Under the pieces are notes generated by a model. The model did not search any database. It saw nothing but the letters and a program-made list of their open reading frames with translations, and was not told where the DNA came from. 51,694 bases of DNA from Rhodomicrobium udaipurense JA643. GTDB lineage: Bacteria; Pseudomonadota; Alphaproteobacteria; Rhizobiales; Rhodomicrobiaceae. The translations under genes were made by a program, and so were the position numbers. This document shows, piece after piece, positions 17,790 to 25,493 of this stretch; the stretch's first letter is position 1; every line of letters begins with the position of its first letter. Where the stretch lies: assembly GCF_000636015.1 (NCBI RefSeq), contig NZ_JFZJ01000010.1, positions 1 to 51,694 on the forward strand, given 5' to 3'.

Positions 17790-18626
17790 CTAATGCGAGA
17801 CAAATGTCGCGACGGGCACCTGACGCAGCACGTCGCGGCTCACGCCACCGAACAGCATCTCGCGGAAGCGCGATTTCGAGTAGCCGCCCATGACGAGCAG
17901 GTCGCAGTCCTGCCCCATCAGGCGCACGATGGCGTCCGCCGCGCCGTTGTCGCCCGCATAGGCGACTTCGCTTCTGGCGGTGATACCGTGCCGCGTGAGG
18001 TTCGCGATCAGGTCTGCGCCGAGCGCTTCCGCCGCCGCGCGCTCGCTTTCGCGCTGGATCACCGTCACGGCGCGAACGCTGGCGGCATCCTTGATCAAGT
18101 CGAGCGAGTCGAACACCGCGCGTGCCGCCTCGCGCGTGTCGTTCCACGCGATGATGACGTTCCGGGCAACGGACTTCTGCGGCTTCAGCGTCGGCAGGAT
18201 CAGCACCGGACGCCCGCCGCCCATCAGCGCGATTTCGGAGAAGTCGTTCCACGCGTCGGGCAGGTCTTCGGATTGCGCCCCGCAAACCACGAGGTCCGCT
18301 CCGTGCGCGTTCCGCAGGATTGCGTCGGAACCGGCGGCATAAGATGCGCTGAAGCAGCGCCATTCGTAGGTGAGACCGCTATTCTGAAGCGTGCCTTCAA
18401 ACGCCTGTTTCGTTTCCATCGCCGCATCTTGCCCCGCCTTTTGAATGCGGGAGATGACCTCCTCGGAAATGTCGGCCGGAAACTCGCCATATTCGGGCAC
18501 CTGCGGGATGAGGTGCAAGCCGATCACATGGGCCGACCGCGCAGCCGCGATCGTGACCACGGGTTCGAGAATGGCAGCGGCCGTGCGGCCATTGGGCAGA
18601 TAAACCAGGATTGTTTTAATCGGCAT
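17790..18626 (-). CDS. Tandem universal stress protein (UspA family)
   Basis: A 278-residue protein made of two UspA domains (about 1-145 and 152-278). The second domain ends in the ATP-binding consensus G-2x-G-9x-G-S, visible as GGYSKSRFREMLFGGVSRD. The first half keeps LVVCGAQS but has a weaker glycine pattern, as is usual when only one domain binds nucleotide. Universal stress proteins are induced by starvation, oxidants or redox change. It sits 74 bases downstream of the host-attachment-type gene on the same strand and may be co-transcribed with it. Confidence 0.88.
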   Translation of the reverse strand: MPIKTILVYLPNGRTAAAILEPVVTIAAARSAHVIGLHLIPQVPEYGEFPADISEEVISRIQKAGQDAAMETKQAFEGTLQNSGLTYEWRCFSASYAAGSDAILRNAHGADLVVCGAQSEDLPDAWNDFSEIALMGGGRPVLILPTLKPQKSVARNVIIAWNDTREAARAVFDSLDLIKDAASVRAVTVIQRESERAAAEALGADLIANLTRHGITARSEVAYAGDNGAADAIVRLMGQDCDLLVMGGYSKSRFREMLFGGVSRDVLRQVPVATFVSH

Positions 18627-18700
18627 CGCGCGCCTCCAACCTGTCGCTTCCCGGAAACTCCGCAGCGTCGGCCGGTTGCCCGGCCGCGACTGCGCGCGTT

Positions 18701-19147
18701 TCAGATCGGGAACTCGTCACCAATATACTCCCGTACGCTTCCATTTGGAACCTTGGTGAGATCTTTTGGCACTTCGCCAAGGACAACAGCGCGCAGTTTT
18801 TCGCTCAACGCCGTCCGGATCACGCCCAGAGTTTCCGGCGCGGCCACCACGAGAAGCCGGTCGAACTCGTTGTTCTCCAGCCGCTTGTCGAGTTTCGCCG
18901 CGAGCGCGACCGCGAACTTTCCTTTTTCGACCTGATGCAGGTCGGGACGCTCGATAGCGTGCCGCGACACATTCGCAGACTCATGCACGCGGCCCGGCCG
19001 GTCTCTCTCAAGCTCGTGATCGGGCTTCAGTGTCTGGCGCTCGTCCGAGCTTGGCACCTCGGTGAGGGCTTTCGTGCGCCCCTCGGACAGGAGAAGGCGC
19101 GCCCGCGCGCCGTCCGCGATCAGGATATAGGTTCGAATGGGCTTCAT
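18701..19147 (-). CDS. Host-attachment family protein (PF10116-like)
   Basis: A 148-residue protein matching the family first described as required for attachment to host cells in Agrobacterium. It opens with RTYILIADGARARLLL, has a charged middle with the HESANVSRHAIE block, and ends in a Rossmann-like half (FDRLLVVAAPETLGVIRTAL) related to eukaryotic release-factor-like folds. The start is the ATG at 19145-19147; the frame runs on upstream without similarity. Despite the name, most members are in free-living bacteria and the function is unproven. Its place between uspA-type and cfa genes suggests a stress role. Confidence 0.82.
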   Translation of the reverse strand: MKPIRTYILIADGARARLLLSEGRTKALTEVPSSDERQTLKPDHELERDRPGRVHESANVSRHAIERPDLHQVEKGKFAVALAAKLDKRLENNEFDRLLVVAAPETLGVIRTALSEKLRAVVLGEVPKDLTKVPNGSVREYIGDEFPI

Positions 19148-19265
19148 CGGCGGTACTCCGTGGCAAAGGAGACATGGTCTCCTGCCTGTCTCAACAATCC
19201 CTTGACGCATCTGTGCCCCGGACGCCTCGCGCGCCGTGTTGAGGCGGGCGTAGCATCCGCCCACG

Positions 19266-20507
19266 TCAAGGGCAGAGATAGGCGCGAGTTCTCGGTACCG
19301 TTTCGATCCTCTTCGCAAGCTGGATCTGGAAGACGCACAGATCGTAATAGCGGAAGCTCACTTCGCAGCCTGCGAGATAATACTCCCACATCCGGCAGAA
19401 CCGTTCCGACAGCATCGCCGAGGCCTTGCTCCGGTTCCGCTCGAAGTTCTGTCGCCAGATCGCAAGCGTGTCGGCGTAGTGCAGTCGCAACACCTCGACA
19501 TCGGTGATGAGCAGCCCCGATTTCTCGACGGATGGCACGATCTCGCTCAGCGACGGGATGTAGCCGCCGGGGAAGATATACTTCGCGATGAAAGCGTTCG
19601 TATGCCCCGGGCCGGACAGCCGCCCGATGGTGTGCAGCAGCGCCACGCCGTCGTCTTCGAGGCAGTCTTCCACCTTGCGGAAGAATGCCCTGTAGTTCGG
19701 CACGCCGACATGCTCGAACATGCCGACCGAAACGATGCGGTCGAATTTCTCATCGATGCTGCGATAGTCTGTGAGGCGGACATCGACTGCCCCCGCGCCT
19801 GCCTCGCCCGCCTCGATCCTTTTCTTCGCGTAGGCTTCCTGTTCCTCGCTCAGCGTGACGCCAACCACGCGCGCGCCCCTCTCGCGGGCCAGATGCAGCG
19901 CGAGACCGCCCCAGCCGCAGCCGATGTCGAGCACGCGCTGGCGCGGCGCGAGGCAGAGCTTCTTCGCGATATGCCGCTTCTTCGCGATTTGTGCTTCGTC
20001 GAGGGGTTCGTCGCCTTTCTCGAAATAGGCGCAGGAATATTGGCGGTCCTTGTCGAGAAACAGCTCGTAGAGCGCGCCCGGCAGATCGTAATGCCGTTTG
20101 ACGTTACGCCTCGCGCTGATGGTGTCATTCCATTGCCGCGCAAATCGTGTCAGGCGACGATACTTGTCCCCCGCTCGCATCCAGAGCGGGAAGTCCTTGC
20201 GCGTCAGGTTCTTCGCGAACAGCGCCAGAAGTTCGTAGAGCGTCCCTGATTCGATCTCAATGTCGCCATCCATCCAGCCTTCCGCGAAGCCGAGCTGCGG
20301 ATCGGCGAGGAACGCCCTCTGCACCTTGCCGGTCACAAAGCGCACGGCGAGCGGCTTTCCTTCCCGGTCGCCGAAAACGCGGACTTCGCCGCGGCAATCC
20401 CGCGCGCGAAGATGCCCCTCGCGCACTACGGTTGCAAGAACCCGCCAGAGCGGCCAGGACGAAGCCGTCCGCCGATCTTCAACCTGATGAGTAATCTCGT
20501 GGACCAT
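19266..20507 (-). CDS. cfa: Cyclopropane-fatty-acyl-phospholipid synthase
   Basis: A 413-residue SAM-dependent enzyme that adds a methylene bridge to unsaturated acyl chains of membrane phospholipids, typically in stationary phase or acid stress. The N-terminal part has LGFAEGWMDGDIE. The catalytic part has the SAM loop VLDIGCGWGGLALHLA, then VGVTLSEEQ, VSVGMFEHVG and the C-terminal HYADTLAIWRQNFERN typical of Cfa. I chose the ATG at 20507 because the longer frame would need a TTG start. It is upstream of the stress genes on the same strand and divergent from the DUF5335 gene. Confidence 0.93.
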   Translation of the reverse strand: MVHEITHQVEDRRTASSWPLWRVLATVVREGHLRARDCRGEVRVFGDREGKPLAVRFVTGKVQRAFLADPQLGFAEGWMDGDIEIESGTLYELLALFAKNLTRKDFPLWMRAGDKYRRLTRFARQWNDTISARRNVKRHYDLPGALYELFLDKDRQYSCAYFEKGDEPLDEAQIAKKRHIAKKLCLAPRQRVLDIGCGWGGLALHLARERGARVVGVTLSEEQEAYAKKRIEAGEAGAGAVDVRLTDYRSIDEKFDRIVSVGMFEHVGVPNYRAFFRKVEDCLEDDGVALLHTIGRLSGPGHTNAFIAKYIFPGGYIPSLSEIVPSVEKSGLLITDVEVLRLHYADTLAIWRQNFERNRSKASAMLSERFCRMWEYYLAGCEVSFRYYDLCVFQIQLAKRIETVPRTRAYLCP

Positions 20508-20703
20508 CGCTAAAAACTCGCAATTCGGCCACGCGTCCAATTTTATTGCCGCGGTGCAACGCGTGAGCCAGTTTAACTCACGCTTGAAAAAATCGGCGAA
20601 AGACAATGTTCCCGCCGATTGTTATATTACTTTGCGCCGCATCAAGGCGATTGTAACAACTGCGTGTGACGATTAAGAATTCGGTCAGAAAACGGGTCTT
20701 GAC

Positions 20704-21057
20704 ATGCAAAACCTCAAGTTGGAAAAGCGCGACTGGCAGCCTCTTCTCGATCACATCTCCCGTTCGGACGGCGCTTACAAAGTTACGATCGAAGTTGACC
20801 GCGCGGATATCGGCGCTCAAATTCAGGTTCAGGACGTCGATTTCCGCGGGGTGAGCTACGACCCGAAGCACGACGATATTGCCATCGACGCAGGCTCCAT
20901 CGAGCATCGCATCCACAAGCCGACGGATCTTCTGGTAGCGGTTGAGGGTGCGGAACTGGTTTCGCTCGAAATTCTCGGCGAGGACAAGGCCGTGAACTCG
21001 ATCAGCTTCAAGCCGCGCATGAACCTGCCCGATCTACTGCTGCCGGGCGATCAGTAA
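20704..21057 (+). CDS. DUF5335 family protein
   Basis: A 117-residue soluble protein of the DUF5335 type. It has an N-terminal helix (KRDWQPLLDHISR), then a beta-rich body with VDFRGVSYDPKHDDIAID and a GSIEHRIHKPTDL block. No signal peptide or membrane helix. Function is unknown. It is divergent from cfa, with a 196-base gap, and is followed by a bidirectional terminator. Weak -35/-10-like elements (TTGTAA and TAAGAA) lie about 40-60 bases upstream of the ATG. Confidence 0.78.
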   Translation: MQNLKLEKRDWQPLLDHISRSDGAYKVTIEVDRADIGAQIQVQDVDFRGVSYDPKHDDIAIDAGSIEHRIHKPTDLLVAVEGAELVSLEILGEDKAVNSISFKPRMNLPDLLLPGDQ

Positions 21058-21192
21058 GGCCGGGAGAGCCGAAACGGCATGCGCTGCGCTCGGAGTTACT
21101 CGGGGCATGATTGCTTTCGCGCCGATCAATCGTTCAGCTTCAATTCAAAGCAAAACTGAGGATGTTCGCAAACGCACTGCACCGAACATAAA

Positions 21193-21218
21193 AAAAGCCG
21201 CTCCGATGAGCGGCTTTT
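21193..21218. terminator. Bidirectional intrinsic terminator
   Basis: AAAAGCCGCTC at 21193-21203 and GAGCGGCTTTT at 21208-21218 form an 11-bp perfect stem with a CGAT loop. Read on the minus strand the hairpin is followed by a long T run, which suits the end of the carboxylase gene (stop at 21248). On the plus strand four T follow, enough to help stop the DUF5335 transcript. Confidence 0.9.
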
Positions 21219-21247
21219 CGTAGTCCTGCGCCGGGAACCGGCTCCGA

Positions 21248-23272
21248 TCAAGCAAATTCCATGATGACAGCGTCGACCGCGAGGCTGTCGCCCGGCTTCG
21301 CGCGGAGCTTCGTCACGGTGACGTCTCGCTCGGCCTTCAGCACGTTCTGCATCTTCATGGCCTCGACGATGGCGAGTTGTTCGCCTTCCTTCACTTCCTG
21401 GCCCTCTTCAACTGAGATGGAGATCACAAGGCCGGGCATCGGGCAGAGAAGCTTCTTCGAAGTGTCGGCAACCTTCTTCTCGGGCATGAGCGCGGTAAGT
21501 TCGGCTTCGCGGTTCGTGTAGACGTAAGCCTTGGTACGCACGCCATTATAGGAGAGGTCGAAACCGTTCGGAATGACGCGCACCTGCACGGAGACTTCCT
21601 TGCCGTCAACCTTGCCATGCCAGACGGGCTTGCCGAACCACCAATGCGTCTCGAACGCGACCGTCTTCTGAGGATTGCCCTCGGCATCCGTGAAAGTGAC
21701 TGTCGTGCCGCTCTTGTAGTCGCCCGCCAACACGACTGGCTGCTCGACTTTGCCGAACTGGACGATACGCGCCGCGCCGAGCCGCAAGCCGACCGCATGC
21801 GGGAGCTGCCCGGAGATGTGCCGGCGCCTGATGTTGTTGATGTGATCGATCCAGGCGGCGACGGCGACAAGCACCTCGCGTTCCTCGCCCTCCGGCTCGC
21901 GGTGCTTGAAGCCGTCAGGGTATTCTTCCGCGATGAAGCCGGTGGAGAGATTGCCCTCGCGCCAGCGCGGATGCTGCATCAGCGCCGAAAGGAACGGGAT
22001 GTTGTGCTCGATGCCGTCGATGTAGAACGCGTCGAGCGCGGCGGCCTGCGCGTCGATCGCGGCTTCGCGCGTCGGCCCCCAGGTTACCAGCTTCGCGATC
22101 ATCGGATCGTAGAACATCGAGATTTCGCCGCCCTCTTCCGTGCCGGTATCGTTGCGCACGATGGTGCCGTTCAGGCGCGGCCCTTCGACCGGCGGGCGAT
22201 ATTTCACAAGGCGGCCGATGGACGGCAGGAACTTGCGGAACGGGTCTTCGGCGTAGACGCGGCTTTCCACGGCCCAGCCGTTGATCTTGAGGTCTTCCTG
22301 CTTGAACGGCAGCTTCTCGCCATAGGCCACGCGGATCATCAATTCCACGAGGTCGAGGCCGGTGATCATCTCGGTGACCGGATGCTCCACCTGAAGGCGG
22401 GTGTTCATTTCGAGGAAGTAGAAGTTCTTTTCCGGGTCGACGATGAACTCGACGGTGCCCGCGCTCTCGTAGTTCACGGCCTTCGACAGCGCAACCGCCT
22501 GCTCGCCCATCGCCTTGCGGGTGGCTTCGTCAAGGAACGGGCTCGGTGCTTCTTCGATGACCTTCTGGTTGCGGCGCTGGATCGAGCATTCGCGCTCGAA
22601 CACGTAGACCACGTTGCCGTGCTTGTCGCCCAGCACCTGAATTTCGATGTGGCGCGGGTTCTCGACGAACTTCTCGATGAACACGCGGTCGTCGCCAAAG
22701 CTCGACTTCGCTTCCGCCGTGGAGGTGAGGAAGCCCTCGCGCACTTCATCGGCCGAACGCGCGATGCGCATGCCCTTGCCGCCGCCGCCCGCGCTCGCCT
22801 TGATCATCACCGGATAGCCGATGTCGTTCGCTATGGTGATCGCCTGTTCGGGGCTTTCGATGACGCCGAGATAGCCGGGAACGGTCGAGACGCGCGCTTC
22901 CGCTGCCGCCTTCTTCGACTCGATCTTGTCGCCCATCGCCTTGATGGCTTCTATGTTCGGGCCGATGAAGGCGATGCCTTCCTTTTTGAGCGCCTCGGCA
23001 AAGCCCGCGTTTTCCGACAGGAAGCCATAGCCGGGGTGGATTGCTTCCGCGCCCGTCTTTTTCGCGGCCTCGATGATCTTCTCGGCGATGAGGTACGACT
23101 GAGCGGCGGGAGCCGGACCGATGAGCACGGCCTCGTCGGCCATCTCCACGTGAACGGCGTTTCGGTCCGCCTCGGAATAGACGGCGACCGTCTTGATGCC
23201 CATACGGCGCGCGGTCTTGATCACCCGGCAGGCAATCTCGCCCCGGTTTGCGATGAGAATCTTCTTGAACAT
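21248..23272 (-). CDS. pccA: Acetyl/propionyl-CoA carboxylase, biotin-carrying alpha subunit
   Basis: A 674-residue subunit with a biotin carboxylase domain (residues 1-450, opening KILIANRGEIACRVI and with ATP-grasp motifs SAGGGGKGMRIA and FLEMNTRLQVEHPVTE), a beta-sandwich BT linker and a C-terminal biotinyl domain whose attachment lysine is in VEAMKMQN. It carboxylates biotin with ATP and bicarbonate and passes CO2 to a beta subunit acting on propionyl-CoA or acetyl-CoA. The length and fused biotinyl domain favour the propionyl-CoA carboxylase type over AccC. The beta subunit gene (pccB) and methylmalonyl-CoA genes are not in the window. The ATG at 23272 has AGGA eight bases upstream. Confidence 0.92.
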   Translation of the reverse strand: MFKKILIANRGEIACRVIKTARRMGIKTVAVYSEADRNAVHVEMADEAVLIGPAPAAQSYLIAEKIIEAAKKTGAEAIHPGYGFLSENAGFAEALKKEGIAFIGPNIEAIKAMGDKIESKKAAAEARVSTVPGYLGVIESPEQAITIANDIGYPVMIKASAGGGGKGMRIARSADEVREGFLTSTAEAKSSFGDDRVFIEKFVENPRHIEIQVLGDKHGNVVYVFERECSIQRRNQKVIEEAPSPFLDEATRKAMGEQAVALSKAVNYESAGTVEFIVDPEKNFYFLEMNTRLQVEHPVTEMITGLDLVELMIRVAYGEKLPFKQEDLKINGWAVESRVYAEDPFRKFLPSIGRLVKYRPPVEGPRLNGTIVRNDTGTEEGGEISMFYDPMIAKLVTWGPTREAAIDAQAAALDAFYIDGIEHNIPFLSALMQHPRWREGNLSTGFIAEEYPDGFKHREPEGEEREVLVAVAAWIDHINNIRRRHISGQLPHAVGLRLGAARIVQFGKVEQPVVLAGDYKSGTTVTFTDAEGNPQKTVAFETHWWFGKPVWHGKVDGKEVSVQVRVIPNGFDLSYNGVRTKAYVYTNREAELTALMPEKKVADTSKKLLCPMPGLVISISVEEGQEVKEGEQLAIVEAMKMQNVLKAERDVTVTKLRAKPGDSLAVDAVIMEFA

Positions 23273-23453
23273 TGCGGGCATCCTATGCGGCAGGCAGCGG
23301 CAGTTTGGTTATTGTCTTGTTTGTGCCTGTTCTAGCCGTCATAGGGCCGCGCATCAATGGTGCTAATGGTCCAGTGCTGCCATATACCACGCATGCGGAT
23401 CAGGTATGTCCGGGATTGCGCTGGAAAGACCTAATCGTCAGGAACTCGCTTCG

Positions 23454-24041
23454 ATGCCTGAATCTACAACCTTGAAGGCCAAATTGCTGCCTGAAGAGAA
23501 GGTGATGTGGTCCGGTCGCCCTCGTCAGGGCCTGATGTTCTACCGGGCCGACGCGTTTATCATTCCATTCAGTATTGTCTGGACCATGGGAGCCTGGAGC
23601 GGCATCTCAAACGGGCTCAACAAACATGCGGCCCTCCTTCCTACGCTCATGGCGCTCCTTTTTCTCGCAGTCGGCTTTTGGCTTCTGATCGGGCGCTTCG
23701 TCTACGACATCTGGCGGCGGTCCCGTCTCACCTATGCCGTAACGGACCGGCGTGTGCTGATCCTGCGCGGGGAAAACTCCTGCACTTCACTCGATATCGC
23801 TAACCTGCCGGCACCGAGGCTCGACACTTATGGCAGCAACGGATCCGGTTCTATCATCTTCGGCGTTCCGCAAACGGGATGGGCAAGGGAACCCTTGTTC
23901 TGGCCGGATGCTGGAGTGCCAAACTTCATTTGGATCACAGGCGCACGCGACGTGTTCACGCTGATAATGCAGCTTTCGCATCCCTCGCCGAACGCTCTCG
24001 CGGCGCGCGAAGAAACTTCTCAGCCATCATCCCTGTCGTGA
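23454..24041 (+). CDS. Bacterial PH-domain membrane protein
   Basis: A 195-residue protein. A soluble N-terminus (LLPEEKVMWSGRPRQGLMF, the usual lead-in of the family) is followed by two membrane helices (about 40-60 and 70-92) and a bacterial PH domain with the hallmark LTYAVTDRRVLILRG. AGGA at 23440-23443 supports the ATG at 23454. The 3' end overlaps the convergent small membrane-protein gene by 22 bases. Function unknown; such proteins often sit in envelope-stress clusters. Confidence 0.78.
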   Translation: MPESTTLKAKLLPEEKVMWSGRPRQGLMFYRADAFIIPFSIVWTMGAWSGISNGLNKHAALLPTLMALLFLAVGFWLLIGRFVYDIWRRSRLTYAVTDRRVLILRGENSCTSLDIANLPAPRLDTYGSNGSGSIIFGVPQTGWAREPLFWPDAGVPNFIWITGARDVFTLIMQLSHPSPNALAAREETSQPSSLS

Positions 24042-24298
24042 GCCATCATCATCACGGCCGCGCCCGCCGCCGCGCTGCCGAAGGTGATCGCGAAGCCCGC
24101 CATCAGCATGCCGATGGGCACGAGCGGCGTTTCCGACGTCGCGATAAGGGTGCCGACACCGTTCACATCGGTCACGAGGATGAGCACGAGCAGAAGCCAG
24201 CCCGCAAGGATGCCGATCCCCGCGTTCAGCCCGAGAAAGCGGATAAGTTGCGGGAGGTCGTTCCAGCCCGCCGAAGCGCGTTTCAAGAGAAGCTTCAT
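24020..24298 (-). CDS. Small two-helix membrane protein
   Basis: A 92-residue protein with two hydrophobic segments (about 22-45 and 62-85) joined by the short loop LIATSETPLVPIG. The frame is open far upstream, but the ATG at 24298 is preceded by GAGG and the residues before it are low-complexity, so I take the short form. Its last 22 bases overlap the convergent PH-domain gene. I do not recognise the family. The neighbouring DUF4389 gene is also a small membrane protein on the same strand. Confidence 0.6.
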   Translation of the reverse strand: MKLLLKRASAGWNDLPQLIRFLGLNAGIGILAGWLLLVLILVTDVNGVGTLIATSETPLVPIGMLMAGFAITFGSAAAGAAVMMMAHDRDDG

Positions 24299-24586
24299 TT
24301 CGGCCTCGATGCCCTTGTGCCGGACCCAATCGATCGAACGCCCGATCGGTTGATCCGCTGCGCGTGCGCGCTGCGCCACCCACCATGCCACGGCCGGATA
24401 CCGACCGCATGGGGAGGCAATGCACGAGCACGGAGATTTGTTCAAAGGCGGCCGCAGAAGGCGGCTTCGAGGGGAGGGGCGCGGGGCAAGTCCTCGATTG
24501 CGAAGGGAGGAGGTTGTCCCGCTTATTCCAAGGAGGTGTCCACCGTGTCGACTTAGCTGCGGACGGACACCAGCCTTCTTCAAAGC

Positions 24587-24910
24587 TTACGCGTCAGTGT
24601 TGATAGCCGGCCAGGCCTTGAACGGGAAAGGCTTCTCCTCCGTGTCATGGTAGATGAACCGCGATGCGTCACCCAGCCACTGACCTAAGCTTGGTCCGAA
24701 CCGAGACAGGAACGGGTTCGGAGCCCGCTGGACGAGAAACCAGACCATCTGCACGAGAGCCAACGCAAAAAACAGGCTCTGACCGATACTGAACAGAACA
24801 AGAAAGAAAAGTGATAGACCCGCGCGAGGCCAGTTCCTTGGCTCCTGCGCGGCATCAGACTTGGTCTTGTCGGCCTCTATGGCCGAGAGATTCGCTGCTT
24901 CACTCATCAT
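24587..24910 (-). CDS. DUF4389 family membrane protein
   Basis: A 107-residue protein with one long hydrophobic region (about 30-62, LFFLVLFSIGQSLFFALALVQ, possibly two helices) and the characteristic C-terminal end of DUF4389 proteins: a cytoplasmic stretch ASRFIYHDTEEKPFPF followed by W-P. GGAGG six bases before the ATG at 24910 fixes the start. Function is unknown. It lies in a run of small membrane proteins on the minus strand. Confidence 0.78.
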   Translation of the reverse strand: MMSEAANLSAIEADKTKSDAAQEPRNWPRAGLSLFFLVLFSIGQSLFFALALVQMVWFLVQRAPNPFLSRFGPSLGQWLGDASRFIYHDTEEKPFPFKAWPAINTDA

Positions 24911-25120
24911 GATTATCCTCCATCCCTTCGCACTCCCCGCTTATCATGCGAAGTGAGCGGCATTGCGCCGTTGGGGCGACATGTGGCATTTCGCCACGGG
25001 TTCTCCACAGCGCTAGGGTCGCGCTGAGGGTATTTTTCGGTTGAGCGATGCGATGGCGCACGCTTGGCGCGAGTTTCGCCCAAGATCCGTCAAGCTTCGA
25101 GCGGCGCCTTGGCGAAGCGC

Positions 25121-25474
25121 TCAATCGCAATTTGATTCGCGGCCGCCATCGAAATGCAGCGCGAGCCACACCGTTGGCGCGTCGGGCGACGTCCAATCCA
25201 CGCGGTGGCGTCGCCGAGCCGGGATGAAAACATAATCGCCGGGCTTGAGCGCGCGCGCCTCATCCTCGCCATCGAACCGCAGCCGCGCGGCACCCGACAA
25301 CAGCAACACCCATTCGGCACGCGGCTGGTCGTACCAGAAGCCCGGTGGGCTCGCCTGCCCGGTGGAAACGATGCGCTCGACGCGAAGCCCCGGCACGTCC
25401 AGAAGCGCGGCGATGTCCTCATCCGCACACTCCATGACGGGCAGGTTGGCGAATATGTTGCCGGTGTTCGACAT
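25121..25474 (-). CDS. Cupin-fold protein
   Basis: A 117-residue single-domain cupin. The first motif appears in the region WVLLLSGAARLRFDGE and the second in LKPGDYVFIPARRRHRVDW, with HFDG near the end. The first motif has lost the usual two histidines, so a metal site would be partial. The family is often annotated as phosphoribosylaminoimidazole-carboxamide-like or cupin_2 proteins of unknown role. It ends 19 bases upstream of nothing obvious on its own strand and starts 19 bases after the L,D-transpeptidase stop, so it may be read from that promoter. Confidence 0.78.
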   Translation of the reverse strand: MSNTGNIFANLPVMECADEDIAALLDVPGLRVERIVSTGQASPPGFWYDQPRAEWVLLLSGAARLRFDGEDEARALKPGDYVFIPARRRHRVDWTSPDAPTVWLALHFDGGRESNCD

Positions 25475-25493
25475 CGCGCACTCCGGATCGACG

